Shown: positions 1 to 8,519, numbered from the stretch's first letter. The stretch is DNA of 18,626 nucleotides from Ruminobacter sp964520475 (GCA_964520475.1 CAZFNS010000022.1:1-18626), one strand, 5' to 3'. Made by a program: numbers and translations. The notes: generated by a model not told the origin, from the letters alone.

Positions 1-1
1 C

Positions 2-856
2 GAGGAGGTACAGGACGCCCTCGAGGATGTGCTGGACAGTTACGACGATGAGGACAGGTTCCGCGTCATGAGTTATCTGGGCAAGAGCAATAATTTTCGC
101 GACTCGCTGGGACTGACCGCGTCCCAGATCCTCGCCAGGGCAAACGACGAGTATTACGAATCCGTCAAAAAAGACGCCGGCCGGTTTCTTTCCAATGCGA
201 TGTACGAGTTTAAGCATTTCACCGATACAAGCTGCGGATCGAGCATCGGCAGCAGATCCCAAGAGCCGGAAGACAAAGAACCAAGTTTCCCTATTAACAA
301 GCCCGAGCACCGGAGACTGGAAGAGCTTTTCAGAAAGATCTCCTATTCATACGAATTTAATCCCGCCAAAAAAGGTTATGTATTCCTGACCCTGAAGAAC
401 GATTCCGACCTACCCGTAACCCAAGTAGGGCTCAAGGGGTTTAGGGGACTGTCCTATCACTGGATAACCGAAATCAAGGGCGGCGTACAGCCGGGCGAGG
501 AAGCTACCGTCGAGGTCCATGTCAGCGGCGATCTGAGGGAGGGAGAGCAGCTGTTCCTAAGTTATATTCGTTTCAAAGACGAAGCGGTGGACGAAACCCT
601 TCAGATGGCGCCCTATGGCGACATCTGGTCCAACAATCCGTTTATTTCCGTCGGAGGTTCGAACGACCTGAGATATGAAAAGATCCGCAAGGAAAACCGC
701 GAGAAATTCTTTAAGAGCGACCGGATCAAGGATTTTACCGGCGCGGACGCCTGCGCCGGTTACGATGAGTACACGAAGAAGGTCGAAAATAAACTCGCGG
801 AACTGTCGGCGGACATGCGGCCGGCAGAGTCAGGCGGCGGAACTTTCGGCCGGTGA
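2..856 (+). CDS. Hypothetical protein, 5' end cut by window edge
   Basis: The reading frame is open from the first bases of the window (codons begin at position 2) to a TGA at 854-856, so the true start is probably upstream. A GTG at 29 is possible, but the purine-rich GAGGAGG at 2-8 is too far from it to act as its ribosome binding site. About 285 residues are visible. The N-terminal third is charged and helical (FRVMSYLGKSNNF, DEYYESVKKDAGRFL). It is followed by a Ser/Glu-rich linker and then a beta-rich segment (YVFLTLKNDSDLPVTQVGL, then VQPGEEATVEVHVSG) that reads like an immunoglobulin-like sandwich. The C-terminal end is helical. I do not recognise the family. The next gene starts 31 bases downstream and has a loosely similar layout, so the two are probably one operon. 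Codon use is less GC-biased than in the genes to the right. Confidence 0.7.
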   Translation, partial: EEVQDALEDVLDSYDDEDRFRVMSYLGKSNNFRDSLGLTASQILARANDEYYESVKKDAGRFLSNAMYEFKHFTDTSCGSSIGSRSQEPEDKEPSFPINKPEHRRLEELFRKISYSYEFNPAKKGYVFLTLKNDSDLPVTQVGLKGFRGLSYHWITEIKGGVQPGEEATVEVHVSGDLREGEQLFLSYIRFKDEAVDETLQMAPYGDIWSNNPFISVGGSNDLRYEKIRKENREKFFKSDRIKDFTGADACAGYDEYTKKVENKLAELSADMRPAESGGGTFGR

Positions 857-887
857 TCGCGGACGCGGCGGAGGAATAAAAAAACAA

Positions 888-1865
888 ATGAAAGCAAAAC
901 TCAAAAAAATCATCGTAAAACCCGCGGTCCTGGCGCTGTGCCTGGCCGCGGCGTCCCTCGCGGGGGCGGCCGGATCGCAGACGAATCCGGTAAGAGAAGA
1001 ACTCGCAGAGAATCATGAGGGAATCTCCGAAGAGACTTACCGGGAGATTTTAAACGCTTCCGAAGCGCCCGACATAATCGCAAGCGGCGCGACCGCTCTT
1101 TTAGGCACCTACGGGACGGCGCTCGTCGGCGCCATGGCGAAAGAATACGGCAATTTCAGCGCCGAAGACTTCAGGGACCTGGCCCGCAGGGTCGACGCGA
1201 GAAACGCGGAAATCGCCGGCGACCTCGTCGAAATCAAGAAAAAGGACGTGCGGGCGCGAGCCCTGTACGACGCCTTCAATGAACTCGGCGTTCAGTACCG
1301 GACAAAATACGAAGCCGTCCGAGCTCTGATCTGGGCGTACGACGAGTTGGATTTAGAAAAGCTCGACCGCTTTAATTACAAAAACGACCAGCTGGAAAAA
1401 TTTAAAATCGAAGCCCTCCCGGCGGAAGGTGAATCCGGCGCGATGAAGCTTAAATTCACGAACGGTTTCAAAGATTACCACGTCCACAGGATATGGTTCG
1501 ACATGGGATTCTTCGCCGAGGGCAAAGCCAAACCTTTGTTCCTTAGAAAAGACATTAAGTATCCCTTCATGAGCCCCGTGGCTCCGGGAGAGGTCAGGGA
1601 AGAAATAGTCGCCTGCGGCAAAGCCTGTCAAAAAGCCTTAAACGCGGACAAATCCGCGGGCGAATTCGACATCCTCCGGATCGAGGGTCATGTTCCCGAC
1701 TCGTTTGTCCTGGTAGAACTGCGAAAACCCGATGACAGTGAGCGGAGAACGGTTAAATATATTAACAAGAATGAAGTCGAAAACCGGTTCTGCGAGGTTC
1801 AGTCGGCCGACTGGGCTCTGAACGCGGCCAAAAAGAAGATCGACGCGCTGCTGAAGGACGATTAA
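888..1865 (+). CDS. Hypothetical exported protein
   Basis: I chose the ATG at 888 because a GGAGGAA sequence lies about 10 bases before it and because translation from here gives a clear Sec signal peptide: MKAKLKK, then the hydrophobic stretch AVLALCLAAASLAGA, with an AGA-type cleavage site near residue 27. The frame is open further upstream, but that part is an Arg-rich shadow of the preceding gene. The 325-residue product is mostly helical to about residue 170. A beta-rich part follows (AMKLKFTNGFKDYHVHRIWFD, then PVAPGEVREEIVACGKAC), then a helical tail. Cysteines in VACGKAC and RFCEV could form a disulfide in the periplasm. No known family is recognised. It lies 31 bases behind the preceding gene and is followed by a strong terminator, so it is the last gene of its operon. 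Confidence 0.75.
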   Translation: MKAKLKKIIVKPAVLALCLAAASLAGAAGSQTNPVREELAENHEGISEETYREILNASEAPDIIASGATALLGTYGTALVGAMAKEYGNFSAEDFRDLARRVDARNAEIAGDLVEIKKKDVRARALYDAFNELGVQYRTKYEAVRALIWAYDELDLEKLDRFNYKNDQLEKFKIEALPAEGESGAMKLKFTNGFKDYHVHRIWFDMGFFAEGKAKPLFLRKDIKYPFMSPVAPGEVREEIVACGKACQKALNADKSAGEFDILRIEGHVPDSFVLVELRKPDDSERRTVKYINKNEVENRFCEVQSADWALNAAKKKIDALLKDD

Positions 1866-1894
1866 GGAGTCCCCGCGGGCGTCTGTCTGACCCG

Positions 1895-1929
1895 AAAATG
1901 AGGGCGGGATTTTCCCGCCCTCATTTTTT
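1895..1929. terminator. Bidirectional Rho-independent terminator
   Basis: A perfect 14-bp stem (1895-1908 with 1914-1927, core GAGGGCGGG/CCCGCCCTC) with a short T-rich loop is followed on the plus strand by a T run to 1929. On the minus strand the same hairpin is followed by TTTT. It sits between convergent genes (stop codons at 1865 on plus and 1955 on minus), so it can end both transcripts. Confidence 0.9.
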
Positions 1930-1954
1930 CGATTCGGCCCCGGCAAACGCCCCG

Positions 1955-3379
1955 CTATTTCTTCGGCGGAAAATCCTCCGGGTAGCGCTGGTTGTCCGAC
2001 TGCTCGTCCCGCTGCCGCAGGTAGGCGAGCTTTTTCCCGATATACTGCTCGTAGCCCCGGTCGCTGGGAACGTACCACTGCTCGTGCCTGATCTCGGGCG
2101 GCAGGAAACATTCCCCCGCCGCGTAGGCGCCGGGCTCGTCGTGGGCGTACCGGTACCCCTTGTGGAAGCCGAGTTCCTTCATCAGATCGGTCGGGGCGTT
2201 GCGCAGGTACATGGGCACGTCGTAATCGGGATTTTCCTTCACGAATCTCTTCACGGCGTGCCAGGACATGTAGAGGGCGTTACTCTTGGGGGCCGCGGCG
2301 CAGTACACGGCGGCCTCGGCGATCGCGCGCTCCCCTTCCGCGGGGCCGACGCGCTCGAAGCAGTCCCAGGCCGCAAGGGCCACGCTCATCGCCTGGGGAT
2401 CGGCCGTGCCGATGTCCTCCGTGGCGATGGCCACCAGGCGCCGCGCCACGTAGAGGGGATCCCCGCCGCCCGCGACGATGCGCGCGAACCAGTAGAGGGC
2501 CGCCTGCGGGCTCGAGCCGCGCACGGATTTGTGGAACGCGCTGATGAGGTCGAAAAAGTCGTCCCCCCGCTTGTCGTACTTGGCGATCCGCTCGGTGCCG
2601 ACGGCGGCGAGATTGGCCATGGTGACGACCTTCCGCCCTTCACCGTCGGTCTCCGCGAGTTCCGCGGCCAGCTCGAGGATGTTGAGAGCGCGGCGGGCGT
2701 CGCCCTCGGCGAGCCGCGCGATGGCGTCCTCCACCCCCTCGCCGAAGGCGACGTTCCCGCCGCCGGGCCCGAGGGGGCTCGCCGCGGCGCGCCGGACGAT
2801 CCTGAGGATGTCGTCCCGGCCGAGGGCCTTCAGCACGTACACCCGCGCCCGCGACAGGAGCGCGCTGTTGAGCTCGAAGGAGGGATTTTCGGTGGTGGCG
2901 CCGATGAAGATGATCGTGCCGTCCTCGATATAGGGCAGGAAGGCGTCCTGCTGGGATTTGTTGAAGCGGTGCACCTCGTCCACGAACAGGACGGTCCTGA
3001 TCCCGGCGGACAGGTTGAGACGGGCCTGTTCGATGGCGGCCCGGATGTCCTTGACCCCCGCGGTGACGGCGCTCAGGCGCTCGACCCGCGCCTTCACGGC
3101 CCGCGCGAAGATCCCCGCCAGCGTGGTCTTGCCGGAGCCGGGCGGGCCCCACAGGATCATGGACGAGCAGCGGCCCGCCTCGAGGTCGCGCCGCAGGGAG
3201 CTGTCCTTGCCGAGGATGTGCTCCTGCCCCACGAAATCGTCGATGGTCTCGGGTCTCAGCCGCGCCGCGAGGGGCTCGTGGCCGCGCGCGTCCCGGGCCT
3301 TTTTACCGCGGCCGCGGGCGGCCGTCTCCTCTTCCTCCCCGGGCAGATCCCCGAACAGGTCATTTTGTCCGCTGATCAT
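1955..3379 (-). CDS. rarA: Replication-associated recombination protein A (RarA/MgsA), AAA+ ATPase
   Basis: RarA is a cytoplasmic AAA+ ATPase of the clamp-loader/WRNIP1 group that acts at stalled replication forks. The 474-residue protein shows Walker A GPPGSGKT at residues 78-85, Walker B LFVDEVHRFNKSQQDAF with D134/E135, the sensor-1 block GATTENPSFELNSALLSRARV at 160-180 with its arginine-finger region, and the C-terminal tetramerisation part (KSVRGSSPQAALYWFARI, YDVPMYLRNAPTDLMKELG). It closely resembles E. coli RarA but has an N-terminal extension of about 25 residues. This begins MISGQNDLFG, which contains QNDLF, a match to the beta-clamp-binding consensus. The ATG at 3379 is backed by GGAAGGAG about 9 bases upstream. 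The start overlaps the end of lolA by 20 bases, indicating translational coupling. E. coli has serS downstream; here the next gene is convergent and unrelated. Confidence 0.96.
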   Translation of the reverse strand: MISGQNDLFGDLPGEEEETAARGRGKKARDARGHEPLAARLRPETIDDFVGQEHILGKDSSLRRDLEAGRCSSMILWGPPGSGKTTLAGIFARAVKARVERLSAVTAGVKDIRAAIEQARLNLSAGIRTVLFVDEVHRFNKSQQDAFLPYIEDGTIIFIGATTENPSFELNSALLSRARVYVLKALGRDDILRIVRRAAASPLGPGGGNVAFGEGVEDAIARLAEGDARRALNILELAAELAETDGEGRKVVTMANLAAVGTERIAKYDKRGDDFFDLISAFHKSVRGSSPQAALYWFARIVAGGGDPLYVARRLVAIATEDIGTADPQAMSVALAAWDCFERVGPAEGERAIAEAAVYCAAAPKSNALYMSWHAVKRFVKENPDYDVPMYLRNAPTDLMKELGFHKGYRYAHDEPGAYAAGECFLPPEIRHEQWYVPSDRGYEQYIGKKLAYLRQRDEQSDNQRYPEDFPPKK

Positions 3380-3977
3380 CGACGGTCACTCCTTCCGGGA
3401 TCACGTACTTGAAATCGGAGGGGGTAAGGCCGGGATCCTCCTTCGGGGTGAAGACGTACTCGCTGTACTTGCCGTCGTTCTCCACGTACTTGAGGCCGCT
3501 GACGCGCCCGTCCCGGAAAGTCAGGGTCATGGACCGCACGTTGGAGTCCTTCTTCACCGGCAGCACCGAAAACGAGTCGGCGGAGCTGCGCAGGATCGTG
3601 TAGCCGTCCCAGAGCCCGTCGTCTTCGGAAATCAGGAGCATGAGCGGCGACCCGGCGATCTGCCGGCTGAAGGAGTACACGGTCACCTGCCCGAGCATCT
3701 CGTCGTAGCTCCAGACGTCGGTCCCGTCGGCGACGATGGTGGACGCGTCGGGCTCCGCGGTGTCGAGCCGGAAATAATTCGGGCGCAGCAGGTAGATCTG
3801 CCCGCTCTGCTCCTGCAGCACCCTGCCGTCCTTGGCGTAAACGGTCTGCGCGTAGTCCGCGCACAGGGATTTCCCGCCGAAAATGAGATCGTGCAGCACG
3901 TCCCGGTCGGATGCCCCCGCGGTCCCCGCCAGAGCGAGCGCCAGCGCGGCGGCGCACATTTTCAGTGATGTCTTCAT
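3360..3977 (-). CDS. lolA: Outer-membrane lipoprotein carrier protein LolA
   Basis: LolA is the periplasmic chaperone that takes outer-membrane lipoproteins from the LolCDE transporter to LolB. The 205-residue precursor has a clear signal peptide (MKTSLKM, then AAALALALAGTAGA, cleavage probably after A22). The mature part has the alternating beta-strand pattern of the LolA half-barrel, including the FxQTVYxKDGRVLQEQSGQIYLLRPNYFR-type block (here ADYAQTVYAKDG and GQIYLLRPNYFRLDT), a VADGTDVWSYDEMLGQVTVY block, and GLKYVENDGKYSEYVF near the end. Length and gene position (between ftsK and rarA) match E. coli lolA. The start lies 52 bases after the ftsK stop, with AGGA upstream. The encoded lipoprotein at 16109 would be a potential cargo type. 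Confidence 0.95.
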   Translation of the reverse strand: MKTSLKMCAAALALALAGTAGASDRDVLHDLIFGGKSLCADYAQTVYAKDGRVLQEQSGQIYLLRPNYFRLDTAEPDASTIVADGTDVWSYDEMLGQVTVYSFSRQIAGSPLMLLISEDDGLWDGYTILRSSADSFSVLPVKKDSNVRSMTLTFRDGRVSGLKYVENDGKYSEYVFTPKEDPGLTPSDFKYVIPEGVTVDDQRTK

Positions 3978-4029
3978 GGCTTTGCGTCCTGTCGGCGCGG
4001 ATCCGCCGCGCCCGGCCCGCCGCGCGGGG

Positions 4030-7000
4030 CTAGAAGTCGATCAGGATCTCCCTGATGCCGTTCTTCCCTATCGGCGGGGAAATGATCCCGTTCTCCTCCA
4101 GGCGGTCGGCGATGCGGCTCGCGCGGTTGTACCCGATCGCGAAATGCCGCTGGATCAGCGACACGCTGAAGGTCTTGTTGGCGCGCTTGAGTTCGCCGCA
4201 GAAATCGACCACGCTGTCGTACATGGCGTTGTCCCCGCCCGCCGGGATGCCGGCGGCGGAGACCCCGGCGGCGCCCGCCTGCGGGTCCTCGTCCTCGGCG
4301 TCGGAGCCCACGATCTCCACGTACTCGGGCTTGCCGCGGGCGCGCCAGGCGTCGGCGAACTCGTTGACCTCCTCGTCGGAGATGAAGGCGCCGTGCGCCC
4401 TTCTCGTCACGTTGGAGCCGTCGTTGAACTTGATGAGCATGTCGCCCCGGCCGAGCAGGGCCTCGGCGCCGCCCTCGTCGATGATGATGCGCGACTCGGT
4501 CGACGACTTGACCTTGAAGGAGATCTGGCTCGGGAAGTTGCTCTTGATGATGCCCGTGATCACCTCTTTGCGCGGCGACTGCGTGGCCAGGATCAGATGG
4601 ATGCCGCAGGCGCGGGCCTTCTGGGCCAGGCGGGCGACCAGGCTCTCGAGCTCGGCCCGCTGCTTCGACCGCTGCATGACCAGATCGGCGAACTCGTCGA
4701 TCACGATCAGGATATAGGGAAGCGGCGCGAGCGCCGGCGCGGCGTCGTCCATGCCGTCGGACGGCCGCCAGAGCGGATCCTTGAGCGTGACGCCCGCGGC
4801 GGCGTTCTGGTTCATGATCTCGTTGTAGTTGTCGATGGTGCGCACGCCCATTCTCTCGAGCAGCAGGTAGCGGCGGTCCATCTCGTCGCAGGCCCACTTG
4901 AGCACTCCCATGACCTGCGACATGTCGGTGATGATCGGCGTGAGCAGGTGCGGGATGTCCCGGTAGACGGAGAACTCGAGGATCTTCGGGTCCACCATGA
5001 TGAGGCGGAGCCGGTCCGGGGTCATCTTCATGAGCAGCGACACCAGCATGGTGTTGATGCCCACGGACTTGCCCGATCCGGTGGTGCCGGCCACCAGCAG
5101 GTGCGGCGCCTTGGCCAGATCGTAGATGACGATGTTGCCCTCGACGTCCTTGCCGAGGCAGACGTTGAGCTTGCCCTTGGCGTTCGCGAATTCCGGCGAC
5201 TCGAGCAGCTCGCGCATGTTGACGTTGTTGCGCACCGAGTTCGGGATCTCGATGCCCACGTAGGCCGTGCCCGGGATGGTCGGGATGACGCGGGCCGAGG
5301 ACACCATCAGGCTGCGCGCGAGGTCGGTGCTCACGCGCTGGATCTTGTTGAGCGGGGTGGTCCCGAGGTCGATGAAGAATCTGGTCACCACCGGGCCGGT
5401 CTTGTAGAGCTTGCGGGTCTGCTCGCGGCCGAAGCGGTCCGTGTACCGTTCCTCGGCGACGTGCGCCTCGATCCGGTACTGCTCGAGGGCGTTGTCGAGC
5501 CGCTCGATCATGGCGGCGACGTCGGCCTCGGTGACCATGGTCTGGGGAGCCGGGGCCTTGAAGATCGAGGTGCTCGGGAACACCGGCAGCGCGGACTTGT
5601 CGTCGTACTCGTAGTGTCCCCGGCTGTACCTGATCCCGTCCGGGAGATCGTCGTGGGACACGAAGCGGGCGCCGTCCGCGTTCCGCTCGGGCTCGCGGGG
5701 CTCCGGGGCGGGCTTTTCCGGGGCGGGGGCGGCGGGTTCCGCGCGCGGCGCGTCCCCGGCGGGGACGCCCGGGCGGGTCCGGTCGCCGACCAGGGTGAAG
5801 CCCGAGGGGATCTTGCCGAAAGAATCCGGGGAGACGTTCTGCTGAATGGCGAGGAAATCGATCACGTTGTCCCCGCCGGCCGCGGCTCCCGCGGCGGCGC
5901 CCGCGGCCGCCCCGGCCGCGTACTCGTACCCGGGCCGGGCGCCTTCGCCGGGACGGGGGCTCCCGCCGGCCGCGCGCAGGAAGGCCTCGGCCGCGCCGTC
6001 GTCGTCCCCGGCGCCGCGGGAGGCGTCGCGGATGACCTGGCTCAGGGTCCGGCTCTCCTCCCCCGCGTAGCTGTCTTCCTCGCCGAAGCCGCTGAAGCGG
6101 GGCTCCACCCGTTCGGGGACGGGCTCCGCCCGGGCCGCCTCTTCCTGCCGCCGCGCGGCCTCGGGATGCTCCTCGGCCGCCCGGTCGTTGCGCAGCACGA
6201 AGCTGTCCCGCCCGTCGATGTTCAGGTTGGTCATGCCGCGGTCGTCGTCCCTGAGGCCGTTGAGGACGGGATCGCCCGCGGCCGCGCCGCCGTCCGGGTC
6301 GAGCCGGGGCCGGTTCTCCTCCCCGTGCGGCGGGAGCACGTAGGCGGACGGGTACTTGGCGCTTTCGCCGAGCACGGTCGGCTCGCCCTGCGCGGTCTTC
6401 ATGCCGCCCGGCGCGACGGCCTTAGGGGTTTCGATGGGGGAAGGTCCCGGGGGCGCGTAATCGGCGAACTTCCGCCCGGCGGCCGGTTGCTCCGGCCGGG
6501 CCGGGCCGGACGGGGCTCCGCCCGCGGCGGGGGCTCCCGGCGCGGCGGCCGCTGCTCCGGCGACGGTTCCGGCGGCTCCGGCGGCGGTCGCGGCCGCGGC
6601 GGGAGCCGCGGGCGCGGCCCCGAACGGCGTCGGAACCGGCGCGCCGGCGAGCGCCGACAAATCGAGGGAAGGCTCGGCGCGGCCGAAGGGATCGAGATCG
6701 GGCCCGGGCGCCGGGGCCGCCGGCCTTTCGGGAGCGGGCGCGGCCGCGGGCTTTTCCGGGGCGGGANNNNNNNNNNNNNNNNNNNNNNNNNNNNNNNNNN
6801 NNNNNNNNNNNNNNNNNNNNNNNNNNNNNNNNNNNNNNNNNNNNNNNNNNNNNNNNNNNNNNNNNNCGGGAGCCGCGCTCTCCCCGCCCAGGTTCGGACG
6901 GGCGAAGTCGACCAGGTCGCCGGGAACGGCGCCGCCCGAAGCCGCGTCCGCGGCCGGGGTCCCCTCCCCCGCCGCCGGGCCCGTCTCGGGCGCGTCGCCG

Positions 7001-7734
7001 CCGATGTCCACGACGTCGAAGGCGATGTTCATGTCGTCGTCGCCCTCCGCGCCGCCGGGCCCGCCCGGGCCCTCGGCGCCGTCCGGCTCGGCCGGCCCGC
7101 CCCGGAACATGTCCTTGAGATACTTGACGCTGTTCTTGAAATCGAACACGGCGAGAACCACGGCGCCGATCACGCCGCAGATCGAGGTGAGCGACCAGCC
7201 GGTGAAGCAGAGCACGCCCACGATGAGCAGCATGATGAAGCCGATGATGGTGCCGTTGTAGCCGATCAGCCCGTACATGCGGTCGTAGAAGATCACGCCG
7301 ATCTGGCCGCCGCCCGCGAAATCGTCCTGCTCGAGGAAGGTCACCTTGGTGGCCAGGGAGCACAGGGAGACTATGATCAGGTTGAAGCCGATGAGGCACA
7401 CGGCCGCGTTTCCGAAATTGAACCGGAGCAGGGAGCCGCGGGACATGAGGATCTTCTGGCTGATGTACAGGACCAGGAACGGCAGGATGTAGGCGCATTT
7501 GCCGAACCACAGGAACAGGTTCTCGGAGACGACCGCGCCGAGGTAGCCCATGGCGTTGCTGATGCGCCCGCTGTTGGACATGTCGTAGTTCCAGTTGTTG
7601 TCGTCGGGATTGTGGCTCCACAGCGCGCACATCAGCAGCACGAACAAACCGAAAAGGAGGATGAAGGCGATATCCCTCGCGATGCCTCCCGATACGACAT
7701 TCTGATTATTTACGCCGGACACCTGACGCACCAC
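4030..7734 (-). CDS. ftsK: DNA translocase FtsK (contains an assembly gap)
   Basis: FtsK is the septal double-stranded-DNA pump that aligns dif sites and activates XerCD during division. The N-terminal 215 or so residues hold about four membrane segments (for example DIAFILLFGLFVLLMCALW). A long Ala/Pro/Glu-rich linker follows, to about residue 790, and contains the 100-N gap (residues about 290-323), so the true length is unknown; 1234 residues is nominal. The motor has Walker A GTTGSGKS near residue 887 and Walker B LIVIDEFADLVM near 1011. The C-terminal gamma winged helix is about 1170-1234, with GYNRASRIADRLE matching the KOPS-reading helix. The start is a GTG at 7734 with a weak ribosome binding site; nearby GTG codons are alternatives. 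Odd points: ATQSPR replaces the usual ATQRPS, and NFPSQISF replaces N-P-TRIAF. Two perfect TATAAT boxes lie upstream. Confidence 0.96.
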   Translation of the reverse strand: MVRQVSGVNNQNVVSGGIARDIAFILLFGLFVLLMCALWSHNPDDNNWNYDMSNSGRISNAMGYLGAVVSENLFLWFGKCAYILPFLVLYISQKILMSRGSLLRFNFGNAAVCLIGFNLIIVSLCSLATKVTFLEQDDFAGGGQIGVIFYDRMYGLIGYNGTIIGFIMLLIVGVLCFTGWSLTSICGVIGAVVLAVFDFKNSVKYLKDMFRGGPAEPDGAEGPGGPGGAEGDDDMNIAFDVVDIGGDAPETGPAAGEGTPAADAASGGAVPGDLVDFARPNLGGESAAPXXXXXXXXXXXXXXXXXXXXXXXXXXXXXXXXXXPAPEKPAAAPAPERPAAPAPGPDLDPFGRAEPSLDLSALAGAPVPTPFGAAPAAPAAAATAAGAAGTVAGAAAAAPGAPAAGGAPSGPARPEQPAAGRKFADYAPPGPSPIETPKAVAPGGMKTAQGEPTVLGESAKYPSAYVLPPHGEENRPRLDPDGGAAAGDPVLNGLRDDDRGMTNLNIDGRDSFVLRNDRAAEEHPEAARRQEEAARAEPVPERVEPRFSGFGEEDSYAGEESRTLSQVIRDASRGAGDDDGAAEAFLRAAGGSPRPGEGARPGYEYAAGAAAGAAAGAAAGGDNVIDFLAIQQNVSPDSFGKIPSGFTLVGDRTRPGVPAGDAPRAEPAAPAPEKPAPEPREPERNADGARFVSHDDLPDGIRYSRGHYEYDDKSALPVFPSTSIFKAPAPQTMVTEADVAAMIERLDNALEQYRIEAHVAEERYTDRFGREQTRKLYKTGPVVTRFFIDLGTTPLNKIQRVSTDLARSLMVSSARVIPTIPGTAYVGIEIPNSVRNNVNMRELLESPEFANAKGKLNVCLGKDVEGNIVIYDLAKAPHLLVAGTTGSGKSVGINTMLVSLLMKMTPDRLRLIMVDPKILEFSVYRDIPHLLTPIITDMSQVMGVLKWACDEMDRRYLLLERMGVRTIDNYNEIMNQNAAAGVTLKDPLWRPSDGMDDAAPALAPLPYILIVIDEFADLVMQRSKQRAELESLVARLAQKARACGIHLILATQSPRKEVITGIIKSNFPSQISFKVKSSTESRIIIDEGGAEALLGRGDMLIKFNDGSNVTRRAHGAFISDEEVNEFADAWRARGKPEYVEIVGSDAEDEDPQAGAAGVSAAGIPAGGDNAMYDSVVDFCGELKRANKTFSVSLIQRHFAIGYNRASRIADRLEENGIISPPIGKNGIREILIDF
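6706..6766 (-). repeat. Ala/Pro repeat in the FtsK linker, abutting the gap
   Basis: Read on the minus strand, the codons next to the N run encode PAPEKPAA followed by APAPERPAAPAP, a degenerate tandem unit of about PAPE(K/R)PAA. A related PAPEKPAPEP segment occurs again nearer the motor (about 5690-5730). The assembly breaks exactly at this repeat, so the missing part may contain more copies. Confidence 0.6.
6767..6866. other. Assembly gap (100 N) inside ftsK
   Basis: Exactly 100 undetermined bases. The round number suggests a standard scaffold placeholder, so the true gap size is unknown. The ftsK frame happens to be continuous across it. Confidence 0.95.
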
Positions 7735-7807
7735 CCGTAACTTATGTATTTATGTGTGTTTTATGTTTTTCGCGGCCCCGGAAAGGCCCGGGAAACGGTC
7801 GGAAAAG

Positions 7808-7879
7808 ATTATACGCCCGAAAAAAAACGAGATGTTTCGGATCTCAACAAATTATAAATGAAACGTGCGGATATAACAA
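7808..7879 (-). promoter_or_regulatory. Probable ftsK promoters
   Basis: On the minus strand, TTGTTA (7879-7874) lies exactly 17 bp from a perfect TATAAT (7856-7851), predicting transcription start near 7844, about 110 bases before ftsK. A second perfect TATAAT lies at 7813-7808 with only a weak -35. The surroundings are AT-rich (A runs, 7740-7765 and 7818-7880), in contrast to the GC-rich genes. ftsK can therefore be transcribed independently of lrp, as in E. coli. Based on motif match only. Confidence 0.6.
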
Positions 7880-7975
7880 ATGAGAAAAGACGGGCGGGAC
7901 AAAATTAACGCGCCGGGCGGCGGGCGCGGCGCCGGCCGGAAGGGCCCGGGTTTTCCGCCCCGGGGAAGCGGCGGA

Positions 7976-8464
7976 TCAGGAGCCGCTCACGTCGTCGAGC
8001 ACGAAATTCGACCGCACGTCGACTATGCCCGGGCGGGCGAGCAGCTTCCCGCGCAGGAAGTCGTTGTACTCGGGGAGCCCCGCCACCCGCACCCGCAGGA
8101 CGCAGTCGCAGCTCCCGGAGACGAACTGGCAGTCCGTGACCGCCGGCTCGGCGAGGACGAAGTCCCTGAACTCCTCGAAGACCCCGGGGCGGCTCTTGTC
8201 GAGCGTGACCATGGCTATGGCGGACACGGGCAGGCCCAGGAGCCGGTAGTTCAGCACGACCGTGTAGCCGCTGATGAAGCCGCGCCGCTCGAGGTTCCTC
8301 ACCCGCTCGAGGCAGGGGGTCGGGCTGAGCCCCACCTTCTTCGCGAGGTCGACGTTGGTCACGCGGCCGTTCCGTTTCAGCTCGGCGAGGATCTTCCGGT
8401 CGGTTTCGTCGGGGTTCTTCGGGAACCTGCCGTGCGCGTGATCAAGCTTTTCCATGGTGCTCAT
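7976..8464 (-). CDS. lrp: Leucine-responsive regulatory protein Lrp
   Basis: Lrp is a global regulator of the AsnC/Lrp family that senses leucine and controls amino-acid and feast/famine genes. The 162-residue protein has the N-terminal winged helix-turn-helix with the signature VGLSPTPCLERVRNLERRGFI (about residues 44-64), nearly identical to E. coli Lrp, followed by the linker GYTVVLN and the C-terminal effector-binding (RAM) domain (about 75-158), including CQFVSGSCDCVLRVRV and GIVDVRSNFVL. It lies directly upstream of ftsK, as in E. coli. The ATG at 8464 is preceded by a G-rich stretch; ATG at 8455 is an alternative. It is 55 bases downstream of glgX on the same strand, so glgX read-through into lrp is plausible. 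Lrp proper is favoured over another AsnC-family member because of the signature and the ftsK neighbour. Confidence 0.93.
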   Translation of the reverse strand: MSTMEKLDHAHGRFPKNPDETDRKILAELKRNGRVTNVDLAKKVGLSPTPCLERVRNLERRGFISGYTVVLNYRLLGLPVSAIAMVTLDKSRPGVFEEFRDFVLAEPAVTDCQFVSGSCDCVLRVRVAGLPEYNDFLRGKLLARPGIVDVRSNFVLDDVSGS

Positions 8465-8519
8465 TGTCCGATTCCCCCCGCGGCCGGGCGCGGCCGCCGG
8501 GCCGCCTCCCGCGCGCCGC

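Noticed and set aside
3883..7740. Very long plus-strand open frame opposite ftsK, and similar long frames opposite rarA, glgX and nadE
   Set aside because: They are antisense shadows produced by strong GC3 bias. Their translations are Arg/Gly/His/Val-rich without recognisable motifs, and the opposite strand encodes well-known proteins.
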